A stretch of 64,000 nucleotides of DNA. Source: Cytophagaceae bacterium. GTDB taxonomy: Bacteria; Bacteroidota; Bacteroidia; Cytophagales; Spirosomataceae. Shown in pieces: positions 21,455-31,438 of the stretch. Numbering within the stretch: the first letter of the stretch is position 1; the number at the start of each line of letters is the position of its first letter. The notes under the pieces were generated by a model. That model saw only the letters and a list, made by a program, of their open reading frames with translations, searched no databases and was not told where the DNA came from. A program made the translations under genes and the position numbers. The stretch covers positions 1 through 64,000 of the forward strand of contig SXXW01000015.1 in assembly GCA_005791165.1 (NCBI GenBank), in the 5' to 3' direction.

Positions 21455-22753
21455 ATGAAAAAAGTTTCACTTTTTTGGTTTAGAAGAGATTTGCGAATAG
21501 AAGATAATCATGGATTATTTCAAGCTTTATCAGGTCCATTTCCCGTTTTGCCAATTTTCATTTTTGATAAAGCTATATTATCCCGCTTGCCTTCTAAAAA
21601 GGATGGTCGGGTTGAGTTTATTCACAAGGCTTTAGAATCGCTTAAATCGTTGATTGGCCAACAAGGCGGAGATATTTCAATTTTTCACGATCATCCACTA
21701 CATGTTTTCGAGAAATTAACCATTGAATATGACGTGCAAGCCATTTATTTGAACCATGATCATGAAAAATATGCACTTCAAAGGGATGAAGAAATTAAGC
21801 AATTTGCTAGCTCAAAAAATATCAGCTTCCATACGTTTAAGGACCATGTGATTTTTGAGAAGAATGAAGTGTTGAGTGGACAAGGTACACCTTATACCGT
21901 TTTTACGCCATATGCTAATAAATGGAAGGATCGTTTGAAAAATGAACCTCTGATTGTTTATCCATCCAAAAGCTTGACAAATTATGTGGATGAAAAAGCT
22001 GATTTTCCTAGTTTAGAATCGATCGGTTTTGCTCCTTCAGGATTATCCTTTCCAGAAAAAATTGTTACAGATCAATTAATCAAAGAATATCAAGCCTCTC
22101 GTGATTTTCCTGCTGTAAATGGTACCTCAAAGCTTTCCGTTCATTTACGTTTTGGAACTATTTCAATTCGATCTTTAGTATTACAGGCAAATGGGACTTC
22201 TGAAACTTGGTTAAATGAGTTAATATGGCGTGATTTTTACAGCAATATTTTATTTCATTTTCCACACATAAGTAACGGATTAGCCTTTCGAAAGGAATAT
22301 GATCATATCCAATGGAGAAATAATGAAGTTGAATTTGAGGCCTGGAAACAAGGAAAAACGGGATATCCCATGGTGGATGCCGGAATGCGAGAATTAAACC
22401 AAACGGGTTTTATGCACAATAGGGTACGCATGGTGGTGGCCAGTTTTTTAGTTAAACATTTATTGATTGATTGGCGCTGGGGTGAAACATATTTTGCAGA
22501 GAAGTTGCTTGATTTTGATTTTTCGGCCAATAATGGCGGTTGGCAATGGGCAGCCGGTTCTGGTTGTGATGCGGCACCCTATTTTAGGGTATTTAATCCA
22601 AGCCTGCAAGCACAAAAATTTGATCCTAAATTAATTTACATCAAAAAATGGGTTCCTGAATTACAGGAACTAAGCTACGTAACTCCTATTGTTAATCATG
22701 AGTTTGCTAGAAAACGAGTGCTTGAGGTGTATAAGAAAGCTTTGGGTAAATAA
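21455..22753 (+). CDS. cryptochrome/deoxyribodipyrimidine photo-lyase
   Basis: LFWFRRDLRIEDNHGL; ELIWRDFYSNIL; NNGGWQWAAGSGCDAAPYFRVFNP. Confidence 0.95.
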   Translation: MKKVSLFWFRRDLRIEDNHGLFQALSGPFPVLPIFIFDKAILSRLPSKKDGRVEFIHKALESLKSLIGQQGGDISIFHDHPLHVFEKLTIEYDVQAIYLNHDHEKYALQRDEEIKQFASSKNISFHTFKDHVIFEKNEVLSGQGTPYTVFTPYANKWKDRLKNEPLIVYPSKSLTNYVDEKADFPSLESIGFAPSGLSFPEKIVTDQLIKEYQASRDFPAVNGTSKLSVHLRFGTISIRSLVLQANGTSETWLNELIWRDFYSNILFHFPHISNGLAFRKEYDHIQWRNNEVEFEAWKQGKTGYPMVDAGMRELNQTGFMHNRVRMVVASFLVKHLLIDWRWGETYFAEKLLDFDFSANNGGWQWAAGSGCDAAPYFRVFNPSLQAQKFDPKLIYIKKWVPELQELSYVTPIVNHEFARKRVLEVYKKALGK

Positions 22754-22757
22754 ATTG

Positions 22758-23549
22758 TTAATAAACGGACTTTCCTTGGACCAAATACTTTTCTAAGTCA
22801 ATACTGAGGAATCCTATTTTTAGATTGACTTCCATTTTAAAGGGTATTTGGTATTTATCTTGGCTAATCCATAATCTAATGGCATCTTCGTCCTTAAACA
22901 TATTGTTTTTAGGTAAAACCAAGGAAGTTCGGATACATTTCTTAGAGCCAAATTTTCCGTCCACATTCTCAAAACCTTTGACAATAAATAATATGTCATA
23001 AATGGTTCCGTCAAATAGAATTTTTGTACTTAACGACTGACCCACTTTCATTTGGGTTAAATTTTTATCTCTTAAAAAGAAATAACCGCTAATGATATCC
23101 ATCATTCCTTTTGAAATAGGAAGAGTTTTGTTTACTGGCGTGTTTTGGGGGGAATGAATTTTTGCCAAACCTTGATTCTGTTCAAAAATAACCGTTTCGT
23201 TTTTTTTATATCGCCCTTCTATTTTTTTCATTTCTGTTTTTAATGGCAGACGTGTTTCAATGGCTAGGTTGGCTGACCAATAATCAACGACAGGACTAAA
23301 TACATTTAATATACCTATTGTGTTACCTTCTATTTCTATTTTTCTGGTGGGCATGGATTGTAAATAAGTCACATTAGGAGAGCTTTTTATGGTTGCTTTT
23401 GCCGCATTAATGAACCCTAAGTGAATTCGATAGTCCAATAATTCTGTTTGATCTAAAAACGATAAATCCTGAGCACATGTGCTTTTTGCTATGATCAGCA
23501 AACTGATGAAAAATAAGTTAAATTTTGTTGAAATAATGGTTTTTAACAC
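22758..23549 (-). CDS. DUF3108-like secreted protein
   Basis: Signal peptide followed by LDQTELLDYRIHLGFINAAKATI; DUF3108-like by eye. Confidence 0.65.
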   Translation of the reverse strand: MLKTIISTKFNLFFISLLIIAKSTCAQDLSFLDQTELLDYRIHLGFINAAKATIKSSPNVTYLQSMPTRKIEIEGNTIGILNVFSPVVDYWSANLAIETRLPLKTEMKKIEGRYKKNETVIFEQNQGLAKIHSPQNTPVNKTLPISKGMMDIISGYFFLRDKNLTQMKVGQSLSTKILFDGTIYDILFIVKGFENVDGKFGSKKCIRTSLVLPKNNMFKDEDAIRLWISQDKYQIPFKMEVNLKIGFLSIDLEKYLVQGKSVY

Positions 23550-23630
23550 GTTTAAAGGGTATTTAAAAATTGAATTAATTTATCCAATTAGTTTATCTTA
23601 AAAATTGATTAATTATTAATGCGTATTTCC

Positions 23631-23638
23631 TATTTTTG
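23631..23638 (+). promoter_or_regulatory. putative recA -7 element TATTTTTG
   Basis: TAnnTTTG match 62 bp upstream of recA; TTG at 23605 with long spacing. Confidence 0.45.
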
Positions 23639-23699
23639 TTAAAGCGAATTGAAAGATACAATTTCAAAAAAGAACATTCAAAATTATCAATAAATAAAC

Positions 23700-24764
23700 A
23701 TGGCAAAACAATCAGGCGATGCACAAGGCCTAGCTTCTGAAAAATTAAAAGCACTTCAAACTACATTAGAAAAATTAGATAAGGCTTATGGCAAGGGTAC
23801 TGTTATGCGTTTATCTGATAGTAAGGTGATGGATGTACCTGTTATTTCAACGGGTTCATTAGGATTAGACTTAGCTTTAGGGATTGGTGGAATTCCTCGC
23901 GGTCGTGTTGTAGAAGTTTATGGTCCTGAATCTTCGGGAAAAACTACTTTGACGCTACATTGTATTGCGGAAGCTCAAAAAGCTGGGGGTTTAGCGGCTT
24001 TTATCGATGCGGAACATGCATTTGATCGTGCCTATGCTGAAAAACTGGGTATTGATACTGAAAACTTATTGATTTCTCAGCCAGATAACGGCGAACAAGC
24101 TTTAGAAATTGCTGAACATTTAATTAGTTCAGGTGCCATCGACATTATTGTGATCGACTCGGTGGCTGCTCTCGTTCCTAAAGCAGAGATTGAAGGAGAA
24201 ATGGGGGATTCTAAGATGGGACTTCAAGCTCGCTTAATGTCACAAGCTCTTCGTAAATTAACAGGCACAATTAACAAAACGGGTTGTTGCTGTATTTTTA
24301 TTAATCAGTTACGCGATAAGATCGGTGTAATGTTTGGAAGTCCAGAAACAACCACGGGTGGAAATGCACTTAAGTTTTATGCTTCAGTACGATTAGACAT
24401 TCGTAGAGCAGGTCAAATTAAAGAAAGTGCGGATTCCATTACAGGTAACCGAACTAGAGTGAAAGTTGTCAAGAACAAATTGGCGCCTCCATTTAAAGTG
24501 GTTGAGTTCGATATCATGTATGGGGAAGGTATTTCTAAAGCCGGTGAAGTATTAGATTTAGGTGTTGACCTCAATGTAATCGATAAATCAGGTTCTTGGT
24601 TCTCGTATAATGGCAATAGATTAGGACAAGGTCGTGATGCTGTTAAGGATTTGATTAAAGATAATCCTGAATTAATGGATGAACTAGAAATGAAAATTAA
24701 AGAAAAAATTAAGGGCAATGAAAATGTCTTGTTAGACAAAGATGTAGCTCCAGAAGTTGAATAG
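23700..24764 (+). CDS. recA: recombinase RecA
   Basis: [46 protein letters not shown]. Confidence 0.99.
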   Translation: MAKQSGDAQGLASEKLKALQTTLEKLDKAYGKGTVMRLSDSKVMDVPVISTGSLGLDLALGIGGIPRGRVVEVYGPESSGKTTLTLHCIAEAQKAGGLAAFIDAEHAFDRAYAEKLGIDTENLLISQPDNGEQALEIAEHLISSGAIDIIVIDSVAALVPKAEIEGEMGDSKMGLQARLMSQALRKLTGTINKTGCCCIFINQLRDKIGVMFGSPETTTGGNALKFYASVRLDIRRAGQIKESADSITGNRTRVKVVKNKLAPPFKVVEFDIMYGEGISKAGEVLDLGVDLNVIDKSGSWFSYNGNRLGQGRDAVKDLIKDNPELMDELEMKIKEKIKGNENVLLDKDVAPEVE

Positions 24765-24790
24765 AATTATTTATATAGATGTTTGATTAT

Positions 24791-24821
24791 AAAAAAGGAG
24801 TCAATTTTTGACTCCTTTTTT
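24791..24821. terminator. bidirectional intrinsic terminator
   Basis: AAAAAAGGAGTCAATTTTTGACTCCTTTTTT between convergent recA and dnaA. Confidence 0.9.
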
Positions 24822-24824
24822 ATT

Positions 24825-26264
24825 TTAATTCGCACTTAAGTTAAATCGGTTGAAAAGCTTTCTTACTGTTTTCTCCACCGATTTGTCAGTTTCCATAGCC
24901 TCAGAGATGGATTGAACGGCGTGAATTACTGTGCTATGATCCCTGCCGCCAAAATGATATCCAATTGATTTTAAAGGCAGATTAGTTAATTCTTTAAGCA
25001 TGTACATGGCTACTTGTCTTGGGAAGACATTTTCTTTTTTCCGACATTTTCCTTGTAATGTTTGTAGGTCTACATCAAAATGTAGAGTTACTACATCTAA
25101 AATATTGTCAACACTTAATTCTTTTTCTTGATCATTTACGATACTCTTTAGTGTTGTTTTGGCTAACTCAATATCGATTTCTTTTCGTGTTAATGATGCT
25201 TGGGCCATTAATGATATGATGACTCCCTCTAGTTCTCTTACGTTTGTCTGAATGGAGTTAGCTAAATATTCTAAAACATCAATATTGATTTGTATCCCAT
25301 CGTCTTGAAGCTTTTTCTGAATAATAGCAATACGTGTTTCAAAATCGGGTTGTTGTAAGTCTGCCGTTAATCCCCATTTAAACCGACTAAGTAAACGATC
25401 TTCCATTCCTGCCAAATCTCTTGGTGCTCTGTCAGAAGAAAGGATTATTTGCTTTCCTGATTGATGTAAATGATTGAAAATATTAAAGAAAGTTTCCTGG
25501 GTTTTTTCTTTTCCAGAAAGAAATTGAACATCATCTATTATGAGTACGTCAACTTGCAAGTAAAAATTGGTAAAGGTTTCTATGGAATTATTTCTAATCG
25601 CATTTACAAATTGATTTGTAAATTTTTCAGTTGATACATATAGAACAAATTTTTCTGGGAATTGATCTTTAATTTGGTTACCTATAGCCTGTATTAAATG
25701 TGTTTTTCCCAATCCCACACCACCATAAATCATTAATGGATTAAATGATGTAAGACCAGGCTTATTAGATACAGCCATACCGGCCGCTCTTCCTAGGCGA
25801 TTACAGTCTCCTTCAATAAATTTATCAAAAGTATATTTTGGTATCAAATATGAATCAAGTTCTAAAGAATCTAAATCCTTAAACTGAAACGGATTTTTAG
25901 AAAGAGTAGGTTGATTATTTGAATACTTATCATTAAACGTATTCTGAGAATTTTGATTAGAATTATTAGTCGGTAAATTAAAAGTGATAGGAGGATTCTT
26001 ACGATCACCCTTGTCTATAACAACGGAGTATTCTAACATCCCATTTTTACCAATTACCAGATCAATCGCTTTTCTGAAAATAGAAACATAATTTTCTTCA
26101 AGCCACTCATAAAAAAATTGTGATGGAACTTCAAGTGTTAATGTATTATTTGAGAATTTCAATGGGACAATGGGAGTGAACCATGTATTGAAATTATGCT
26201 CTGATATATCTTCTTTGATAATCACTAAGCACTTATTCCACAATTCGTTTACTCCTATTTGCAT
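24825..26264 (-). CDS. dnaA: chromosomal replication initiator DnaA
   Basis: YGGVGLGKTHLIQAIGNQI; LIIDDVQFLSGKEKTQETFFNIFNHL; GGRDHSTVIHAVQSI. Confidence 0.98.
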   Translation of the reverse strand: MQIGVNELWNKCLVIIKEDISEHNFNTWFTPIVPLKFSNNTLTLEVPSQFFYEWLEENYVSIFRKAIDLVIGKNGMLEYSVVIDKGDRKNPPITFNLPTNNSNQNSQNTFNDKYSNNQPTLSKNPFQFKDLDSLELDSYLIPKYTFDKFIEGDCNRLGRAAGMAVSNKPGLTSFNPLMIYGGVGLGKTHLIQAIGNQIKDQFPEKFVLYVSTEKFTNQFVNAIRNNSIETFTNFYLQVDVLIIDDVQFLSGKEKTQETFFNIFNHLHQSGKQIILSSDRAPRDLAGMEDRLLSRFKWGLTADLQQPDFETRIAIIQKKLQDDGIQINIDVLEYLANSIQTNVRELEGVIISLMAQASLTRKEIDIELAKTTLKSIVNDQEKELSVDNILDVVTLHFDVDLQTLQGKCRKKENVFPRQVAMYMLKELTNLPLKSIGYHFGGRDHSTVIHAVQSISEAMETDKSVEKTVRKLFNRFNLSAN

Positions 26265-26668
26265 TTTTATTCTAATAATTAATAAAATTGGTCACTAATG
26301 TCTTAAATGAAAAAATCCCTATGAGACATTATTTCATGTAAATTTTTATAAAATGATTCGTTAGGCTTTGACTAAAAAAATGTAAAATTATTTTTAGCGG
26401 GAGGACAAAAATAGTAAAATTCGGGGTTCTTACAAATTTGAAAAACAAATAAATCTATGTTTTTTTTGTAAAAAAAATGAATAAAAATTTGGAAATAAAA
26501 ATTGTTCAATTTTTATAGCGTTTATTCGTATTTTGACTTGAAAAAGTTAAATAAAAAAAAATATATTTTTTTTGAATAAAAAACGTATTTATTTCTAACG
26601 CTTTTATTTAAATTAACTATAAATTATTGATTTATAGTTAGTTATAAAAAAAATACTAAATTTATGTG

Positions 26669-27517
26669 CTAATTTACGACCACCAAACTTTTTGGTAAAA
26701 TATTTATTTTAACCTTTGAATCTTCTGAAATTAATGATTCGCCATCTATGTGATAACATAATCCCTTTTTTATCGAAAACTCAAATTTATCGTGTGATTT
26801 TATAGCTACTTTTGAGTGTGTTTGAATGGTTTTTAAAAATAGTCTGATTCCAAGTTGGGCTTTTTCAATAAAATGCAGTGGACTTATCTTAACAACTTCA
26901 AACAGAGCATCTTGAATATTTGATAACGGTGATATATATGCGTTATTCCCAAATTGGTTTGCGTTTGCAATGCTAAGGGAAAAAACATATTCCTTGGTGT
27001 TATTTATTTCAACTTGTATAGGAACATAACTTAGGGACGACCTTAGGGTAGATTTTATATAGTTTATAAAACCTCTATGTTGGGTCTTTGAAAATTCTTC
27101 CGCCACGTAAGCGTCAAATCCAATTCCTGCGGTACAGAAAAATGGTTTTTCATTCCACATTAAACTATCTATTGCATTGTTATTTCCATGTAAAGCTTTG
27201 TTTAACGCAGCTTTGAAGTCCATAGGGATATTCAGGTGTCTAGCAAGGCCATTTCCTGATCCTATTGGAATGATTCCTATGGGTATTTTAGTATGAATAA
27301 GCTCTGATGCTACTTCATTAATGGTACCATCTCCTCCAACAACAATTATTTTAGAAGCTTGTTGGCTTATCGCCAATTTAGCTAATTCGCCTCCATGACC
27401 AGGAAATTCAGTAAAATGTAGACTTGAATTTTCAATTTTATTCAATATTTGAATCAATTGAGCTTTGCTTGACGTACTTTTGCTACCTGATTTTATATTT
27501 ATAATAAAGTAAATCAT
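26669..27517 (-). CDS. diacylglycerol/lipid kinase family protein (YegS/BmrU-like)
   Basis: IIVVGGDGTINEVASELI and IPIGSGNGLARHL motifs. Confidence 0.92.
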   Translation of the reverse strand: MIYFIINIKSGSKSTSSKAQLIQILNKIENSSLHFTEFPGHGGELAKLAISQQASKIIVVGGDGTINEVASELIHTKIPIGIIPIGSGNGLARHLNIPMDFKAALNKALHGNNNAIDSLMWNEKPFFCTAGIGFDAYVAEEFSKTQHRGFINYIKSTLRSSLSYVPIQVEINNTKEYVFSLSIANANQFGNNAYISPLSNIQDALFEVVKISPLHFIEKAQLGIRLFLKTIQTHSKVAIKSHDKFEFSIKKGLCYHIDGESLISEDSKVKINILPKSLVVVN

Positions 27518-27561
27518 ACGTTATTTTTCAGGCCGTAAAGTTAACATTAAAATTATATGAT

Positions 27562-27966
27562 ATGTATCAAATAGGAGATTCACATGAAATTGATTTTTCA
27601 TTTACTCAGGATGAAGTAAATGAATTTTGTAAAATATCGGGTGATTTCAATCCTTTGCATTGGGATGAAGTCTATGCTTCAACAACACAGTTTAAAAAAC
27701 CCATTATTCATGGAGCTTTAATTGCTAGTATCTTTTCTAGAGTTATGGGGATGGAATTTCCTGGTGAGGGAAGCGTTTATTTAAAACAAATTACTGAGTT
27801 TAAAAGACCTTTGTTTGTAGGAGTGACCTACGCAGCAAAATTTCAAATAGAATCCATTAATAAAGAAAAGCATATCGCTGAAGTTAAAACGCAAGTGTAT
27901 GATCGTGAACGTGGGAAATTGATGGTTGACGGCATGGCAACCGCCTTACATTTGGAAAAATTTTAG
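27562..27966 (+). CDS. MaoC-like hotdog dehydratase
   Basis: EFCKISGDFNPLHWDEVYA...IIHGALIASIFSRVMG. Confidence 0.9.
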   Translation: MYQIGDSHEIDFSFTQDEVNEFCKISGDFNPLHWDEVYASTTQFKKPIIHGALIASIFSRVMGMEFPGEGSVYLKQITEFKRPLFVGVTYAAKFQIESINKEKHIAEVKTQVYDRERGKLMVDGMATALHLEKF

Positions 27967-27967
27967 C

Positions 27968-28003
27968 AAAAAAAAAGCCTGAAAATTCTTTCAGGCTTTT
28001 TTT
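27968..28003. terminator. bidirectional intrinsic terminator
   Basis: AAAAAAAAAGCCTGAAA-attc-TTTCAGGCTTTTTTT between convergent genes. Confidence 0.88.
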
Positions 28004-28015
28004 CACTTTGATAAA

Positions 28016-28195
28016 TTACTTAGAAGCGTTCTTTTGGTTTTGAACCTCAGTACGAATTTCTTGAGATAAAGTTTTTAATTGTTGAAGACCACCTCTAACG
28101 CGTGTTCCTGCTGCTTGATTTCCTTTATCATAGAATTTTTCGAAATCCGATTCTAATGATAATACTAGATCCTTCACTTGTGCAAATCTGCTCAT
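28016..28195 (-). CDS. histone H1-like small protein (59 aa)
   Basis: Below ORF-track cutoff; translation MSRFAQVKDLVLSLESDFEKFYDKGNQAAGTRVRGGLQQLKTLSQEIRTEVQNQKNASK, typical of the Bacteroidota H1-like family. Confidence 0.92.
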   Translation of the reverse strand: MSRFAQVKDLVLSLESDFEKFYDKGNQAAGTRVRGGLQQLKTLSQEIRTEVQNQKNASK

Positions 28196-28366
28196 AATAA
28201 TAATTTTTAGGTTGTAAAATATTTAGATTGTCTTTATAGCCTTATGGGAGGCTTTTATAATACGAAATTTAGACAAATTTTTAATTCTCACAAATTTTTC
28301 TAACTAAAAATCACAAAAAAAAGTTAAAAAAGTTAAAAATCTTTGATTTTAGTCTCTATTTCTTAT

Positions 28367-29605
28367 TTATTTAGAATAAAAGCCCTCTTTAAGTTGCTTT
28401 TGAACTTTAGCAAAACACTCTGTCGTATAACGTATATCCTCAAGCGTATGTGAGGAAGTTGGTATGATCCTTAACATAATCTGTCCTTTAGGAACTACTG
28501 GATAAACAACTATACTACAAAAAATTCCCATGTTTTCTCTAAGGTCACGAACTAGTTTAGTTACTGCTTCAATATCGTAATCACCATGTAAAAATACGGG
28601 AGTTACTGGAGATTGAGTTTCGCCAATATCGAATCCCTTTTCTCTTAAGCCTTCTTGAAGTGCCTTTACATTAGCCCATAATTTTTCTCTTAATTCAGGA
28701 TGCTTTTTTATTAATTCAAGTCGCTTCATGCCTCCGATAACAAAAGGCATTGGTAATGCTTTTGCATAGGTTTGAGACCTCATATTATATTTTAAATACA
28801 TAATGATATCTTTTGGTGCTGCTACAAATGCTCCTATTGCTGCCATCGACTTCGCGAAAGTTGAAAAATATAGGTCAATTCCATCGGTACAATTTAAAAA
28901 TTCACCAACTCCACGACCATTTTCTCCCATCGTTCCAAATCCATGTGCATCATCTACCAGTAACCTGAAATCAAAATCCTTTTTCATTTCGACAATTTTG
29001 TCTAGTGCGCCTACTTTCCCTGACATCCCGAAAACTCCTTCTGTAATTACAAGTATTCCTCCCCCCGTTTCCTCTGTTCGCTTTTTGGCACGCTCTAAAT
29101 TCTTTCTTAATGAATCCATGTCATTATGATTAAATTTATAGTAGGCACCCATTTTTGCTTTATGCAAACGAATTCCATCGATTAAGCACGCATGTGATTC
29201 TGCATCATAAACAATGATATCACGATGATCAACCATACATTCTACTAGTGACATGACACCTTGATAGCCATAATTAAGTAGGAAGCAGTCTTCCTTACCA
29301 ACAAATTCAGCTAATTGTCTCTCAAATTCCTCATGTTGATCCGTATTACCCGACATCATTCTAGCCCCCATAGGGTACGCTAGGCCATATTTAGCTGCGG
29401 CATCTGCATCTGCTTTTCTTACCTCAGGATGATTTGCTAGTCCTAAATAATTATTTAAAGACCAATTTAACATCTCCTTTCCCATGAAAGTCATTCTTGG
29501 ACCTAATTCACCTGTTAATTTTGGGAAAGAAAAATAATGATGTGAATAATGTGCATGAGCGCCTATTGGCCCCATATTTTTTACTACTTTCTCGAAAATA
29601 TCCAC
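28367..29605 (-). CDS. alpha-oxoamine synthase, serine palmitoyltransferase-like
   Basis: PLP fold type I; LNWSLNNYLGLANHPEV, LLVDDAHGFGTMGENGRG, STFAKSMAAIGAF. Confidence 0.85.
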   Translation of the reverse strand: MDIFEKVVKNMGPIGAHAHYSHHYFSFPKLTGELGPRMTFMGKEMLNWSLNNYLGLANHPEVRKADADAAAKYGLAYPMGARMMSGNTDQHEEFERQLAEFVGKEDCFLLNYGYQGVMSLVECMVDHRDIIVYDAESHACLIDGIRLHKAKMGAYYKFNHNDMDSLRKNLERAKKRTEETGGGILVITEGVFGMSGKVGALDKIVEMKKDFDFRLLVDDAHGFGTMGENGRGVGEFLNCTDGIDLYFSTFAKSMAAIGAFVAAPKDIIMYLKYNMRSQTYAKALPMPFVIGGMKRLELIKKHPELREKLWANVKALQEGLREKGFDIGETQSPVTPVFLHGDYDIEAVTKLVRDLRENMGIFCSIVVYPVVPKGQIMLRIIPTSSHTLEDIRYTTECFAKVQKQLKEGFYSK

Positions 29606-29645
29606 TTTATTGATTCGTTTTAATTAATTAATCTTGTAATAATCA

Positions 29646-29653
29646 CAAAGTTA
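29646..29653 (-). promoter_or_regulatory. putative -7 element TAACTTTG for SPT-like gene
   Basis: TAnnTTTG match on minus strand about 40 bp upstream of the start codon. Confidence 0.4.
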
Positions 29654-29739
29654 AATTTATTTTTTAAACCCTCTTATATTTAATACACTCATTAGTCATT
29701 TTTCTGTTAATTTCGTCAAATTATTTACGAGATTGCGAT

Positions 29740-31437
29740 ATGAAAATTAAATTATTTTTCCTTTTTTATGCCTTAATTACTTCCAATGTACTTTATTCTC
29801 AAAGTATTATTAAGCCATTGGTCGAATCTAAAAAGGGAATGGTTGTTTCTACTCATCCTTTAGCTTCAGAAATCGGCCTGTCGATTTTAAAAAAGGGAGG
29901 AAATGCGATTGACGCTGCCATTGCCGTAAATTTTGCATTAGCGGTTTGTCATCCATCTGCTGGAAATATTGGTGGAGGAGGTTTTTTAATCTATCGCCAT
30001 GCCAAAGGAAAAGTTTTTGCTTTAGATTATAGGGAAAAGGCTCCTTTGGCAAGCTCAAAAGATATGTACTTAGATGCATCTGGCAATGTAATCCCTGAAA
30101 AAAGTTCTATTGGAGTATTTTCTGTAGGAGTTCCTGGAACTGTGGCGGGGATGGAAGAAATGCATCGTAAATTTGGTTCATTGCCTTGGAAAGAACTGAT
30201 TCAGCCTGCTATAGACATCGCAAGGAATGGCCATGCACTTACCTTTAGAGAGGCTAGAGGCCTAAATTCGAATAAGTCAGATTTTATCAACGAAAATAAA
30301 GGAGATTCTTATTTGATTAATCCGAATCATTTGGATTGGAAAAAGGGTGATATCTTAGTTCAGGAAGATTTAGCCAATACTTTAGAAAGAATTTTGCAGG
30401 ATAAATCAAAAGGATTTTATCATGGGAAAACAGCAGAGCTCATCATTAGTGAAATGAAACGTCTAAATGGTATTATTACTCAAAAAGACCTAGACAGATA
30501 CAAGCCTATTTGGCGTAAACCTATTGTTCAATCCTATAAAAATTATGAAATTATTGGTATGCCGCCTCCATCCAGTGGAGGGATAGCTTTGGCACAATTA
30601 ATGGGTATGGTGAAAAAATATCCATTAAGTCATTGGGGGGCTAGCTCTGACTCTACGGTCCAATTAATGATAGAAGCTGAAAGAAGAGTATTTGCCGACC
30701 GCGCAAAATGGTTAGGGGATCCAGATTTTATTAAAGTTCCAATTAAGCCTTTACTGGATACTAATTACATTAAATATAGAATTAGTTCGATTGATTTTAC
30801 TAAGGCAACTTTAAGTTCAGATGTTTCCGCCGGTCAGTTCCCAGGTTATGAAAGTCCAGAAACGACCCATTTTTCAATTGTTGACGCTGAAGGCAACGCG
30901 GTGTCAATAACAACTACTTTGAATAATTCATATGGTAGCAAAGTTTTTGTTGGTGGAGCAGGATTTCTATTAAACGATGAAATGGATGACTTTTCAGCGA
31001 AAGCGGGAGTTCCCAATATTTATGGTTTAGTTGGATCCAAAGCTAATGAAATTCAGCCCATGAAAAGAATGCTTTCAAGTATGACGCCAAGCATCATTAC
31101 CGAAAATGGACAATTGAAAATGGTCGTTGGTACCCCAGGGGGGTCTACGATCATAACAAGTGTTTTTCAGGTGGTACTTAATGTATTGGAATTTGGAATG
31201 AATATGCAACAAGCCGTGGAATATCCTCGATTTCATCAGCAATGGAAACCTGAACAAACTAAGATTGAGCCTAATCGACTATCTACTGCTCAATTGGAGC
31301 GTTTGAAGCAGAAGGGTTATGAATTTTCTAATTCGGCATCTATAGGGCTCATTGACGCTATTTTAGTGACGCCATCTGGTAAATTACAAGGCGGTGCCGA
31401 TTCGCGTGGCGATGACACAGCCTTGGGTCATGATTAA
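29740..31437 (+). CDS. ggt: gamma-glutamyltransferase
   Basis: NAIDAAIAVNFALAVCHPSAGNIGGGGFLIYR; ETTHFSIVDAEGNAVSITTTLNNSYGSK. Confidence 0.96.
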   Translation: MKIKLFFLFYALITSNVLYSQSIIKPLVESKKGMVVSTHPLASEIGLSILKKGGNAIDAAIAVNFALAVCHPSAGNIGGGGFLIYRHAKGKVFALDYREKAPLASSKDMYLDASGNVIPEKSSIGVFSVGVPGTVAGMEEMHRKFGSLPWKELIQPAIDIARNGHALTFREARGLNSNKSDFINENKGDSYLINPNHLDWKKGDILVQEDLANTLERILQDKSKGFYHGKTAELIISEMKRLNGIITQKDLDRYKPIWRKPIVQSYKNYEIIGMPPPSSGGIALAQLMGMVKKYPLSHWGASSDSTVQLMIEAERRVFADRAKWLGDPDFIKVPIKPLLDTNYIKYRISSIDFTKATLSSDVSAGQFPGYESPETTHFSIVDAEGNAVSITTTLNNSYGSKVFVGGAGFLLNDEMDDFSAKAGVPNIYGLVGSKANEIQPMKRMLSSMTPSIITENGQLKMVVGTPGGSTIITSVFQVVLNVLEFGMNMQQAVEYPRFHQQWKPEQTKIEPNRLSTAQLERLKQKGYEFSNSASIGLIDAILVTPSGKLQGGADSRGDDTALGHD

Positions 31438-31438
31438 T

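Noticed and set aside
26265-26668. Definite oriC next to dnaA
   Set aside because: AT-rich, but I found no convincing TTATCCACA boxes; kept only as a candidate.
29849-30079. 76-aa ORF antisense to ggt
   Set aside because: Shadow of a complete gamma-glutamyltransferase gene.
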